A stretch of 64,000 bases of DNA from Zygnema cylindricum (Eukaryota > Streptophyta > Zygnematophyceae > Zygnematales > Zygnemataceae), in contig JBBHKE010002020.1 in assembly GCA_037447655.1 (NCBI GenBank), positions 84,595-148,594 on the forward strand, read 5' to 3'. Below, piece after piece: positions 1 through 11,307 of the stretch; position 1 is the first letter of the stretch, and each line of letters begins with the position of its first letter. Both the position numbers and the translations under genes were made by a program. The notes beneath the pieces are model-generated. The model worked only from the letters and a program-made list of their open reading frames with translations, had not been told where the DNA came from and made no database searches.

Positions 1-790
1 CTCTAGTCAAGGCGGGAGCAGGTGCTGGAATTGTTTCCTCCTTGGAAATAGGAGCAAATCTACCTTTACTATCACGGTGGTCGAACCGCTTCCCCTTCCA
101 AGGATTTGGAAAGTCCTTCCTCCTGCCCCCTTCTTCAAGACGAGATCGAGAGGTGGTACCTCCTTTGGGTGGCCTGCTGCTAGATGTGTTGTTAAAGAAA
201 GATTGCGGCGGACAAAATTCTGGGGCTCTCCGAGGTAGACTTTGTTCAGATGGTGATGAGCTACATCCAGAGGAACTGCTCAAAATTTCCACTACTCCTC
301 CCACGCGTCTAACCACCCGAGCTCCATCGGCACGGGCCACTTGTTGAACCAACTCTTTTTTCACCTTCAACTCATGGAGATCATGCAGAGCAAGAAGTTC
401 CTTACGACCAAGACGACGGGGATCGGCTAACACCGCAAGGTCTATTGGAATCTCGGCCGTGGGAATCTTCGATCAGGTATGAAATCAAACCTCAAGCAGA
501 TGACCAGTGACAAGCTCCCTATGGGCCAACCGCTTTTGTCGGGAAGTGGGAGTCATTTTCCTTTTCTTTTCAGCTTGGGCCCGGGCCGCTTTGGCTAGAG
601 AGGGGAACTGTTCAAGGGTGAGGACCGGAGGAGTCGGAGGAACGCTTTCCTCGGCCTGTCCTTTGAGTGGAGATTCAAACATGGAAGCCCCTTGGACTGC
701 TTCCTCAGGCCTGAGAGAACCCCCCCCAAGGGCAGACCCCTCCTGCCTACCTCCCCTGCAAGCGTAAGGCTGTGGGTTACCCTATCCTAA
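1..790 (-). pseudogene. Degraded unrecognised reading frame running off the left edge
   Basis: On the minus strand one frame is open from about 790 to 1 except for two TGA codons four codons apart (485-487 and 473-475). The upstream part reads PPVLTLEQFPSLAKAARAQ followed by a basic stretch. The downstream part has IPIDLAVLADPRRLGRKEL, then a Ser/Arg/Gly-rich segment that continues past the window edge. The skewed composition and long open frame suggest real former coding sequence, possibly a retroelement first ORF. I do not recognise a domain and assign no function. The two stops could instead lie in a short intron. Confidence 0.3.
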
Positions 791-2689
791 GCCTCTCCTC
801 CTCCCATCGGATGATAACCACTAGAAACAAGAAGTAATATAAAATAAGAAAATCTAACCACCTTCCACTAAGAGAGATTCCAGAGTCAAAGCTCCTATCT
901 CCTCTAATACGAGTAGACAGGGTTGTTTCTTTTCAGAACTGTGCTGATCCTCTAGAAGTCTAACTTTTGTACCCTCAAAACCCACTGTTTTAGTATCTAA
1001 GATGTGAGAAACCGATTCCGGAGGGAACACAGCAAAATCCAAAGAGAACTACCGGCGGAGGACAAATGAACTTCCACGCGAAAAATAAAAAAATAGAAAT
1101 GATTGGCAGTTTCAGATTTAACAATATCACCTTGCCCCAAAGAATGGAATAAAAGATTGAATGAAGAATTATGGCAAAGCAAGCTCAACATACCGTAGAA
1201 AGCCAAGATGACACCAAGGGAAGACGAAATATCTTTCAGCGGCACTGAAGACCGGTACGTTTCTCCTTCACCACTCGGTTTCCGCAGATCGGAACCGACT
1301 TGACTCTTCTCGGCTTCAATAGCAAAAAGTCAAGATCGCCTTAAAGGATTGATTGTGCCAACTACCCACCCGAACTACGATCTCTAAACAAGACAAATCC
1401 AAACCAAGATGGCAATAGAGTCAAGGAATCAAGCACAACAAAGATTCTCTAAAAGAAGGTTTGTTTGGAATTTCTCTGAGGTTTTTTATAGGAGACAGTA
1501 TTGAAAAGCAACCTGTCTCCTTCGGCTCCAAGCGCCATATACAACCAAGTTTGTCTACTTCTGGTCCAAAAAGTCAAAGCAAAACAAGGAACCAATCAGC
1601 GGGAAGCAAATGCTATCGAACTAACAAAAGAAAAATTTAGTTGTACTACCCTTAAGGCAAAAAGTTGTGCTTCCAGTTACTGCTAGATTTCCGGCTGAAA
1701 GTCAAAGTTTGTTCCACTTCATTAGGACAAAGTACTGAAAATGACGCCTAAACGCCAAATTTTGACCTGATCTAATTAATGGACAAAAAGTCAGCTGGAC
1801 CTGAACCAAATTCCTACTGACATAAGACAGCCAAATCTAAATGACTAATCCGAAGGGTTACGTGGCGTTCCACAATGTGACCCCCAAAAGGTCAAGTGGC
1901 AACTGGCTGCATGTAACATAATTGAAATCTTTGAAGCGGAATAACTTAGCTTTATGTCCTCCGTTAAACGCGATAAAAATTGCATTCCGTTCAGTTCAAA
2001 AAATCCCTTGATTTGGTCCGGTTCCGTGTACCTCCTCTGCCAAACGCTAATGTCCGAACAGGTAGAAAGGGTCTTGAAGATCTTGGGTAAATAAATGTGT
2101 GCCGAAAACACACACGAGCTTGATAGCAATTGGCGAATCCATCCAAATTACTGTAAGCGTCCGTACTTGTCAATTCCGAATTCACGGATCATCGTAAGAT
2201 GTAAAGTAGATCTTCGCGATTGACGACACGCGTCCAAATCTTTAGCTGTGGTCCCATTTCAAATTGACGCTTAGTCAACATGGTTCACGTCAATCCAGCC
2301 GACTGTTATTGTGCGGTACGAAGCACGTGAGTGCGTAGGGCGAGCTTTGTCACTTGTGGTCCCGCGGGAATTGCGTCCGTCGATACCATTCGAATCAACG
2401 TTCCATACTGAATCTGTATAGTCAATTTACCAGATATCCGGTCCAAACTTCATCCGTTTGATTTTGTGAATCCGCGCGTTCGATATTACACACGTGTATG
2501 TGAGTGTCGGCGGCTTTCCATAACACCTGCAAAATCCTCATCTGCTGACGCGTGACTTTGTAGAAGTACGATACACTCTTTTGTCCTTATACTACTGTAA
2601 CACTATTAGGGGTCAGTACTAAAGTGTGTATACCAAAAATTATTCTAAGTACTAACCCCTCTCTCACTAACCTATTTACTAAGTACTAA
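791..2689. other. Intergenic, no gene recognised
   Basis: Only short open frames without recognisable motifs occur on either strand. Parts near 2190-2560 have the CpG-rich look of the LTR upstream regions seen elsewhere in the window, but I could not align them convincingly. Confidence 0.3.
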
Positions 2690-4345
2690 AGTTTTCAAAT
2701 CACAACACTTAGGACGGTACCGACAACAACACTACCAAGAATGGCGGTAGGGAGTTAGACGGAAGAGTCAGAGTATGAAACATGACACTATAAGGACACC
2801 GTAACTAAACACTTCATTCTTAAAAGTGTAGTCAAGGGCATTGCCATTCCCATTATGAAATTCAGATTTTCTTCTCATTTTTGGGAGTCACTAGTTAACA
2901 AATATAAGAGTGGGTCATTGCAGCAATAGCAGGTGGCAGAAAATATGATTTTAGCTTATACTTACAAGGGACGAAGTATGAATGATTATTGGATTGACTT
3001 AGGAGCCTTATTTGGAGTACTAGAGAGGGTAGGAAACTCATGGTATAAGAGACAAAGAGTGAATATATTGATGTTAAAACTACCTGAAAAGTATGAGGAT
3101 ACAATTAATAGATTGTGCGATATAACTGATAGCAATTGGAAATGGGCTAATATAGTGGGGATGATACTAGTGAAAGAAAATATCCTAGAACTAAGGAGAG
3201 GAAGTTCGAGTGTGCAAGCACTAACTACAGGATCTGATTGGCGGAAGCGTGATGAGAAAAAGGGAAAGGATCTTTATCAAAATTTTGGAGGAAGAGGACA
3301 AGGAGTTGGCACATTTTACCGACAGCCACAAGGTGGATTATATCACTACTGTAAGAAACCAAGACACTACATGGCACATTGTGTCAAACTTTTCGAGCTC
3401 TGAATATCGGATGGACAATGAACCTCAGGTGATGGAGGAAAGAAGAAAGCTTTCCTTACTCAAATTAATTAAAAGAAATAAGAGAAAGAAGCCAAAACGG
3501 TAGAGGAATTGGATTAGCTTCTCCTTAACGAGGAGAGAAATAAGAAGCATTCCGATATCCCACAAAGACATTGATATGCATTTGGAGGTAAGAGGTATCC
3601 ACCCGAAGATGAGTGGATAATATATTTGGGGGCCTCTATGCATATGTGCAAGGATAAGAGGTGGTTCACTAAATTAAAGAAAATCTCGACAGTTCAGATA
3701 GACTACGGAGATGGTAGAGTAGAACCTACAAGTTTTGTTTGATATGTTCACTCGAAGGTTCTAGTTGATGAGATGGCTTCAATTGTAACACTGTGATATT
3801 TTTTTTAAATTCCACATCTTAGTAAGTACTTAGTTTGTACATTTGTACTAAATGACAAAGTGTTTGAAACATGAACTAGGAAAAGAATCTTCACACCTAG
3901 CTTTGATACTGAGGTTTATTTCATATTTGAGAAAAGAAGTCAAGAAATTTTTAGATTTGTACTTTGTAATGAAAAGAGTGTTCTCTACTCGTGTGAAAGT
4001 GGTATGATGCTATGGCACAAGAGGTTGGGGCATGTGCATCTAGATAAGCTAAAAATAATGAAGAGAAAGTAAATAGTGGATGGGATTAATTTTGGAGATG
4101 GTAAAATTTCAAATGATTGCAGTGTATGTGCCCAGAGAAAGATTCATAGACTTCTATTCTTAAAGGCATCCACATTTAGAAGAGAGAAAGTATTGGATTT
4201 AATACACAATGATGTTTGGGGACCTTCTATGTATGCTTCACACATGGGAAAAAAATATATGCCAACCATAACTGAAAACTAGTCTAAATGCATTTAGGTA
4301 TACTTTCTCATACATAAGTCAAAAATATTAGGATACTTCAAAGAA
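2690..4345 (+). pseudogene. Ty1/copia gag-protease-integrase fragment, plus strand, decayed
   Basis: Reading along the plus strand gives, in order: a gag core (HFILKS near 2805, KLPEKYED near 3080, LELRRGSSS near 3190); a zinc knuckle whose first Cys is lost (YHYCKKPRHYMAHC near 3340-3380); a protease region where the catalytic DSGA is replaced (YLGASMHM near 3630); and a pre-integrase/integrase start (WHKRLGHVHLDKL near 4015, CAQRKIHRLLF, NDVWGP near 4210). Several stops break it. The integrase is cut off at about 4345, where the tail repeat of a LINE begins, so the LINE probably inserted here or rearrangement joined them. It belongs to the main copia family of this window; no LTR or primer site remains. 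Confidence 0.75.
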
Positions 4346-4349
4346 CATA

Positions 4350-4423
4350 AAGTATGGGTTTTAATAGTGGGTCTTAATAGTGGGTCTTAATACTAGGTCT
4401 TATTCTTGGGTCTTGATAGTAAA
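4350..4423 (-). repeat. LINE tail tandem repeat, block 1
   Basis: About five copies of a 13-bp unit, GGGTCTTAATAGT on the plus strand, follow the copia break. On the minus strand they directly follow the 3' untranslated end of the LINE fragment to the right, so they look like its 3' tail. Confidence 0.6.
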
Positions 4424-5811
4424 ATCTCCCGAGCAGGAAAAATTAAAAAACAAGATGGTAAACATTATGAATCTGAGGGAACAAAAAGGGTGGTATGGCC
4501 AAATTTGAAAAAACTACTAGCAAGGCAAAAAAAATCAAAGAAAGCTTCATGAACACGGAAAATGACAAGTAAAATAAAAGCGCCCAAACTCAAAATAAAA
4601 AGCACCAACTCACTAAACCAAAACTACAACCCCAACCCCAACTCAATTATACATGTCTGAAGAGCAACCCCGTAAGTCCTCCTGGCCCGGGGGAGCACGT
4701 TGAGGGAGTTCGGGTACACGTCGATGATCCATAACTACAATAGCTGATCGAAAGAGAATAGAAGCCTGCACTCGCTGTAAAGCGACAGATAAACGTTGAC
4801 GAGAAAAGGAGGTAAGGACCGAAGGAGAAAGGCTCCCAAATCCTCGTCGCCCGAAAGCACGTCGCGCACAAGTACGGAAAAACTTGTCCAACGCAACACC
4901 CAAACAACCAAAGATCTCGACCGCCATCAAAATAAAGTCATCCACAAGGTCCCGTTGGGCATAATCACGCTCTTTCGCCTTAGCGCCATCAGGAGCTGCC
5001 ACCCTAACATGTCGAGCCGCTTGACCAACAACTGTAGCCAAAGTAGGGTTCCCAAAAACAATATCACCAAAGATGCGACGGGCACCATTAAGCTAAACAA
5101 CATCAATATGACGAGAGGGAAAAGCCACCCTCCGAAGCGATAGTCCTCGCGAATACTATCGTGTGCCTAGATCAAATCTCCCCCATAGGACTGATGAAGC
5201 AAATGGACACCATCCGGCCCCAAGACATGACCACATGCGCAAACTAGAGAGCCAAGTAAACGAGGATGGGGGAGACGAAGGCGAAACGGAGGGCGGTGGT
5301 GAATTGAGCGTGAGAATCGGAAAGTGGACAAAATAGGTGTAGCGAATAGCCTAGACCCAGAACCAGGTCCACCACAAGAGAGAAGACGTGCACGCTAAGA
5401 ATTAGAGGGAAGTGCCTCGAGAAATACTTTTAATGGCGGCGACAACCCGATAAGAAATCAATTCCTTAAGACGCTCAACGGATTTTGTAACAAGGGTGGA
5501 AAGAATTGGCACATCTATAAGGGCATGAGGAGGAAGAGAATGTGACGCGTCCAATAGTAACCGCTGGAAGGCGAACATACCGTTTCAAACCTGAGGGACC
5601 ACAGTGGCTAGAACGGGGGTGTCGCCAACCAAAAAGTTGGAAACAAGAGTGGAGGCAATAAGGCACCAACTTCCCAAATAGGCAGCGGGAGCAACACGGG
5701 CAGTTGATAATAAACCCTATCCCTCCGTAGAGATAGAGAGGGATGATTCAATGTGGGCCGAAGGCTCAGACTCGCCATCAAAAGCTCCACCACCTAACAG
5801 AGTGTGAAGGA
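4424..5811 (-). pseudogene. 5'-truncated LINE-like reverse transcriptase, C-terminal part
   Basis: The minus strand encodes the C-terminal region of a non-LTR reverse transcriptase protein. APAAYLGSW lies at about 5664-5709. After several stops come GDIVFGNP, a basic linker, and the conserved tail with SRQRLSVALQR (around 4760-4800), ending with a stop at 4643. Related proteins I know from green-lineage genomes carry GDVV..DPT and FRQRVSIALQR in the same order. The catalytic RT palm is absent, so the copy is 5'-truncated as expected for target-primed integration. The stretch 4424-4642 is the 3' untranslated region, closely matched by 5957-6180 in the next fragment. Stops and frame changes make it non-functional. 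Confidence 0.6.
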
Positions 5812-5956
5812 CGTGGGTCTTAATACTGAGTCTTAATAGTGGGTCTTAATACAAGGTCTTAATTTTGGGTCTCAATAGTGGGTCTTAATTATGGGTTTTA
5901 ATAGTAGGTTTTAATAGTGGGTCTTAATACTAGGTCTTAATAATGGGTCTTAATAG
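5812..5956 (-). repeat. LINE tail tandem repeat, block 2
   Basis: About ten copies of the same 13-bp unit (GGGTCTTAATAGT with variants) lie between the two LINE fragments. Confidence 0.65.
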
Positions 5957-6294
5957 TTAAAAAACGGGCGGACTTTATTAAAAAGCACGATGGTAAATCA
6001 TCTGAGTCCATGGAAACAAAAGAAAGTAACATTGCAAAAACTGAAAACCTACATGTGGGGGGAGAAACAAAAAAGACAAGAGAGGCAAAAACAACGAAAA
6101 TAAGAAAAGATGGTAAGTAAAATAAAAACACCCAAAAAAGCAAAAAACAACAAAAAAAACATCAAAAGAAAGTTTCAACATCTATCAACAAAATCCCAAC
6201 ATAACTAAAAATCTACAAAAAGCAACCACATAAGTCTCTGAATCCCAGAGGAGCACGAGGAAAGAGTTCCGCGACACGTCAACGATCCATAGCT
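5957..6294 (-). pseudogene. Second, shorter LINE 3' end fragment
   Basis: This segment aligns with 4424-4760 of the first LINE fragment: the same untranslated region, then the last codons (the plus strand reads GAGGAAAGAGTTCCGCGACA where the other copy has a related sequence). It keeps only about 340 bp of the 3' end, so it is more severely 5'-truncated. A tail-repeat block lies on both sides. Confidence 0.55.
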
Positions 6295-6510
6295 GTGGGT
6301 CTTACTACTGGATCAGAATATTGAGTCTTAATCCTGGGTTTTAATAGTTGGTCTTAATACTTGGTCTAAATAATGGGTCTTAATAGTGGGTCTTATAGTG
6401 GGACATAATAGTGGGTCTTAATACTGGGTGTTAATACTGGGTCTTAATAATACTGGGTCTTAATACTGGGTCTTAATAGTGGGTCTTAATAGTGGGTCTT
6501 AATAGTAAAA
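6295..6510 (-). repeat. LINE tail tandem repeat, block 3
   Basis: About fifteen copies of the 13-bp GGGTCTTAATAGT unit with small length changes. No LINE body adjoins its right side, which is AT-rich. Confidence 0.65.
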
Positions 6511-6774
6511 CCATTCTGACTTAATTAATTAATTTTCCCCTTAATGAAACCCTACTTGTAATATGAAAAATAACTGCAATAATATATATATAAAAAAATC
6601 CAGATTCTACAAACATAATAGTCCTACAAACACGTTTGTTTACAAACTATAACAAAAACGAAAAAATAATAAAAATAACAATAAATAAATAAATAAATTT
6701 TGAGGTTTGTAAGATTATGCATTGTTTGGACATTCCTCTATCCATCATCGATATATTGACATCTTTTATCCTCT
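6511..6774. other. AT-rich spacer
   Basis: AT-rich sequence with short TA and AAAT runs. No gene is seen. Confidence 0.4.
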
Positions 6775-7975
6775 ATCCTCCACCCTTTATCCTCCTCCCT
6801 CCTCCCTCCATCCTCCATCCTCCCTCCTCCCTCCTCCCCCCTCCCCCCTCCCTCCTCCCCCCTCCCCCCCCTCTCTCCCCTCTCCCCACTCTCCCTCTCC
6901 CCCCTCCCTCCTCCCCCCTCTCCCCCCTCTCTCCCCTCTCCCCACTCTCCCTCTCCCTCCCTCTTTCCTCATTTGTCCTCCCTTTGTCCTCCGTCCTCCC
7001 TCTCCCCTCTCTCCCCTCTCTCCCCTCTCTCCCCTCCCCCTCTCCCTCCTCTCCCTCCTCTCCCTCCCTCCTCCCTCCTCCCTCCTCCCTCCTCCCTCCT
7101 CCCTCCTCCCTCCTCCCTCCTCCCTCCTCCCTCCTCCCTCCTCCCTCCTCCCTCCTCCCTCCTCCCTCCCTCCTCCCTCCTCCCTCCTCCCTCCTCCCTC
7201 CTCCCTCCTCCCTCCTCCCTCCTCCCTCCTCCCTCCTCCCTCCTCCCTCCTCCCTCCTCCCTCCTCCCTCCTCCCTCCTCCCTCCTCCCTCCTCCCTCCT
7301 CCCTCCTCCCTCCTCCCTCCTCCCTCCTCCCTCCTCCCTCCTCCCTCCTCCCTCCTCCCTCCTCCCTCCTCCCTCCTCCCTCCTCCCTCCTCCCTCCTCC
7401 CTCCTCCCTCCTCCCTCCTCCCTCCTCCCTCCTCCCTCCTCCCTCCTCCCTCCTCCCTCCTCCCTCCTCCCTCCTCCCTCCTCCCTCCTCCCTCCTCCTC
7501 CCTCCTCCCTCCTCCCTCCTCCCTCCTCCCTCCTCCCTCCTCCCTCCTCCCTCCTCCCTCCTCCCTCCTCCCTCCTCCCTCCTCCCTCCTCCCTCCTCCC
7601 TCCTCCCTCCTCCCTCCTCCCTCCTCCCTCCTCCCTCCTCCCTCCTCCCTCCTCCCTCCTCCCTCCTCCCTCCTCCCTCCTCCCTCCTCCCTCCTCCCTC
7701 CTCCCTCCTCCCTCCTCCCTCCTCCCTCCTCCCTCCTCCCTCCTCCCTCCTCCCTCCTCCTCCCTCCTCCCTCCTCCCTCCTCCCTCCTCCCTCCTCCCT
7801 CCTCCCTCCTCCCTCCTCCCTCCTCCCTCCTCCCTCCTCCCTCCTCCCTCCCTCCCGCCTCCCTCCTCCCTCCTCCCTCCTCCCTCCTCCCTCCTCCCTC
7901 CTCCCTCCTCCCTCCTCCCTCCTCCCTCCTCCCTCCTCCCTCCTCCCTCCCTCCCGCCTCCCTCCTCCCTCGTAT
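6775..7975. repeat. (CCCTCCT)n heptanucleotide tract
   Basis: From about 7059 to 7973 the plus strand is an almost pure 7-bp tandem array (CCCTCCT). It is preceded from 6775 by degenerate C/T runs. Phase slips occur near 7161, 7494 and 7757, and two copies of a variant containing CCCTCCCGCC sit about 90 bp apart (7848 and 7938). Because 7 is not a multiple of 3, all three plus frames are open and encode the same Leu-Pro-Ser heptapeptide; the minus strand gives Gly/Arg/Glu repeats. I treat all of these as non-coding. Confidence 0.9.
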
Positions 7976-8111
7976 CATGTATAAATGTGCATCATCATGC
8001 AAAATCGTACACCATTGGTTTAAAACAAACACTTTTTTTGTTTTAGGTTTTCTATCGTCTCACAACAATTTTGTCGCATTAACCACTGGCAGTACATACC
8101 AGACAACAATA

Positions 8112-8274
8112 CGTTGACCTTAATATATGGACCTTAATAAATTGACCTTAACATATTGGCAGTAATAAATTGACCTTAATATATTGACCTTAATATATTG
8201 ACCTTAATAAATTGACCTTAACATATTGACCTTAATAAATTGACCTTAATATATTGACCTTAATATATTGACCT
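8112..8274. repeat. 14-bp tandem array
   Basis: About twelve units of TTGACCTTAATATA and variants (ending AATAAA or AACATA). Confidence 0.85.
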
Positions 8275-8829
8275 CCGAATAAGAGTCACAAATTTTCACA
8301 ATACTATGCGTAAGATTGGAATAAATGGCAGTTATGGCAGTTCTGACAGTTATGACAGCTATTTCCACTGCTCATGAAAGAACCATCATTAAGGAAGGAC
8401 AATTAATATGGGCGACTTAAGACACTTATTTTGTTAATAGGTTTTGTAGAAATGAAGTGACATCGTCACGGTCCCAAAAAAATGCTTTCTCATCTTTGTC
8501 TTCCCTGCTTCCTCCATGGTCAAAGAAGGAACCCTAAGTGTTCACAAGTTTACGAGCATGTGGATAAAGACACGTGTCACATATTCTCCTACCACTCCAT
8601 GAACTCTCGTGTCATTGGCGTAGAGACAAGAGTAGTGACTGTCCTTCCACCAAGTCCCAGGGGCAAATTCTCGTAGACACGCGTCACCATATCTTGGCGC
8701 CTCGATGGGCCAAAAGTTCATAAATTTGAATCCAAAGGTAGGGGCATGAAATCTGTTTTCAAAGAACAGATCACACCCACATGTTAGAAGAATATTAGTC
8801 TTCAGTACGAATGAAAGATAAAACAGTTA

Positions 8830-8995
8830 ACATTAAGCCTTGGAAAAGACAGACTTTGAAAAAGGGAAAAGGAAAGACAAGACAGACCTTGAAAAAAGTG
8901 AAAGGGAAAGATAGATGCTGAAAAAGGGAAAGGGAAAGACAGATATAAAGTGAAAGGGAAAGACAGATCTTGAAAAAGGGAATAAGGGAAGCTTG
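8830..8995. repeat. Purine-rich minisatellite
   Basis: Degenerate copies of a roughly 30-bp unit containing GAAAGACAGA and TTGAAAAAGGGA. Confidence 0.6.
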
Positions 8996-11110
8996 AAGGC
9001 CACAAATAGTGTTCAACCTCTACGAAATCCCCGAATGACACAAACTAATTGCATTCAGAGTTAATCCATTAAATGCACAGGAATCATTAACGTTCCAAGA
9101 GAGAACCAAAAATTTGAAAAGTAATCCAAACCTATCTCTCTTTGTTAGACACTTACGAGGCAATTTTCCCAGTATTGGATAAAGGACATATAGTCAAGGT
9201 CCCTACTTTCAGTCCTCCAAGCCGGCACGAAACATTTGTGAACAAGAACCTCAAATTGTAAACTTTGGGGAAAATCTAGAAAATAGATATAGTTGGTCTT
9301 TAAATTCGTCGATGAAATGTCATCCGGTTAACGTTTTTTTTTTTTTTTTTTTTTTAAGGGTACATTAATTTTAGCTTTTGAGTTTAAATCAATAGTCAGG
9401 AATTTAAAATCCTTTCAACTTTATTCAATTTTTGGCCTCATATTTGCGTCTTCTCTTTTTTGTGAAGTTACGAGCCCATAGCCTCAAGCAAAGGTCCTAA
9501 AATTCAGCAAAAACTCTTTCACACTTGAAAGCTTCAAATCCAGCATTTTTTCAGTTTCCAAAAAACTTGGGGTGTGATCGTTGGTTACGTCTTTATTGTT
9601 GTTCTACTCGAGTAGGCAGCACCATTTATGACGCCATGAAACGTGTCATCATTGCGTAGGAGGAGAAAGATTCCAACGCTCTTTTCCACCTTGTCTTATC
9701 ATTGGAGATAATTTATATACATAAAAATTTAGTTCGTGGCGCAAAAATGTCTTATGAGACGTAGATACTTCAATATGGAGCTAAAGGAACTGTCATTGTC
9801 CGAATTGCCTCCCACTGTGTTGGTATTCCTCTTGATAAAAAAAGAAAAAAACTGATACCATACTCGCTTTCATTCAAAAAGTTCAAACACTTGTTGGGCA
9901 ATTCGAATGTATTTATCATAGCATAAGTCATGAAGATATGATTAGTGCTAACTTTAGCGAATTACTTCCCTCTTTTGACCCTTTATAAGTACGGTCAATA
10001 ATAATCCTGCCTACGTAACTCTGTCAAATGTTACTAACAGAATGATGCATGAAGAAACACACTTTAAAAACATATGACACATCGATGGATGGCTATATTC
10101 TAACCATTTTTGCTCTTGAAAACCGCTTTTGCTGTTAGGAAACCTCGCATAGTGCACAATTTCTCGCTTCCTACAAATATTGCAAAAGAAAAAACCATCT
10201 TCTTAAGGAGTGTCGCACATAAAGACGTGCCAAAGGTGTTACACAAAGACCAAATTCAGCAAATTCAAACACAACTTTTATTGCAAAACCACGAAGCCAT
10301 TTTGGACAATATGCACAATGCAAACATCGAACTCAATGCATATCCGTACGATCTTCCTCTTTGTTGGTACCCTGCACCTAACTTTACATATTCATCGAGA
10401 GTACAAAACGTGCTACCTCCAAATCAAGGACATTGAGGCAAAAAGTAGCAGAAATTTTTTACGATACATTGCAAATATTGTGAAACTGCAATAAGGGTTT
10501 CCTTTTTTTGCGTAAAAGAGAAACCCCGGGAAGATTTTGAATTGAATTAATGAGGATGAGAAGGCTTTTCTTAGGATATACATACACTTTTTGGGGATTG
10601 ATCCTATACAAATATTGATCGCAAATTCTAACTTCGGATTTGTTTCCCTTTTAATAACTGACTCGAATTTTAACTTGCTGCCGAATATGGAAAACGATAG
10701 GAGACCTTGGGTTAAACAGATATTCTTCATGAATATTCTCCAAATGGGAATATTCTTGTAATGAATACGGTGACCATAGTTCTGAAGACATATTTGGTGA
10801 TGGAGCGATCAATAAATAGTAACGACATCAAAAGCTACGTAAAACACAATCACACTATCATAAGCTCGACAGCTCTTTCGAGATTAAAAAAACAACGTAG
10901 TTACGATGAACAATGACTACGACCAACAACAACTTGACAACAACGACAATGAAACAATGAAAACAGCGAATGAAAAACAAAAACGAAACAACGTTCCTAA
11001 CAACGAAATAGATAGATATAAAAAAAAAAAAACCACCAGACAACCAGTGACAACCAGCGTCAACACCTGTCTTACATAATTGCAAGGTTCTTAGCTTCAA
11101 CGAGTCTCAC
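8996..11110. other. No clear gene; downstream flank of the SGNH-like gene
   Basis: It contains a T run at about 9334-9354 and a plus-strand open frame of 108 codons at 10110-10436 without recognisable motifs. The last exon of the minus-strand gene at 11111 and above should lie here or further left, but I could not place it. Confidence 0.3.
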
Positions 11111-11307
11111 CTTGCAATCTTATTAGCTTCTGCAAAAAGGGAACTTCGTCGCAAGCCAACGAATCCACTGCACCCATACCACCTACTTGGGAAAGGGGGG
11201 GCCGACCGCCAAAAAAAGCGAGTGGACGGCTTATGAGGCAAATTAACAGCCCATTTCATGAATTTGGGAAGGTGTTCTGAATACGACCCAATTGGGTCAG
11301 AACAGAA
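11111..11307 (-). CDS. SGNH-like gene, exon 6 (last one located)
   Basis: The acceptor is GTTGTGCAG before 11307 and the donor is CAAG/GTGAGA after 11111. It encodes CSDPIGSYSEHLPKF, then NLPHKPSTRFFWRSAPPFPS and LFAEANKIA. The exon leaves two bases of a codon for the next exon. Confidence 0.6.

Noticed and set aside
6717-8117. Pro/Ser/Leu-rich ORFs of 357-466 codons and a Gly/Arg ORF on the other strand
   Set aside because: They are products of the 7-bp repeat: all three plus frames give the same peptide, and the tract has no codon structure or splice context.
10110-10436. 108-codon plus-strand ORF as a gene
   Set aside because: No recognisable motif and no splice or neighbour support; the surrounding frame is broken by stops.
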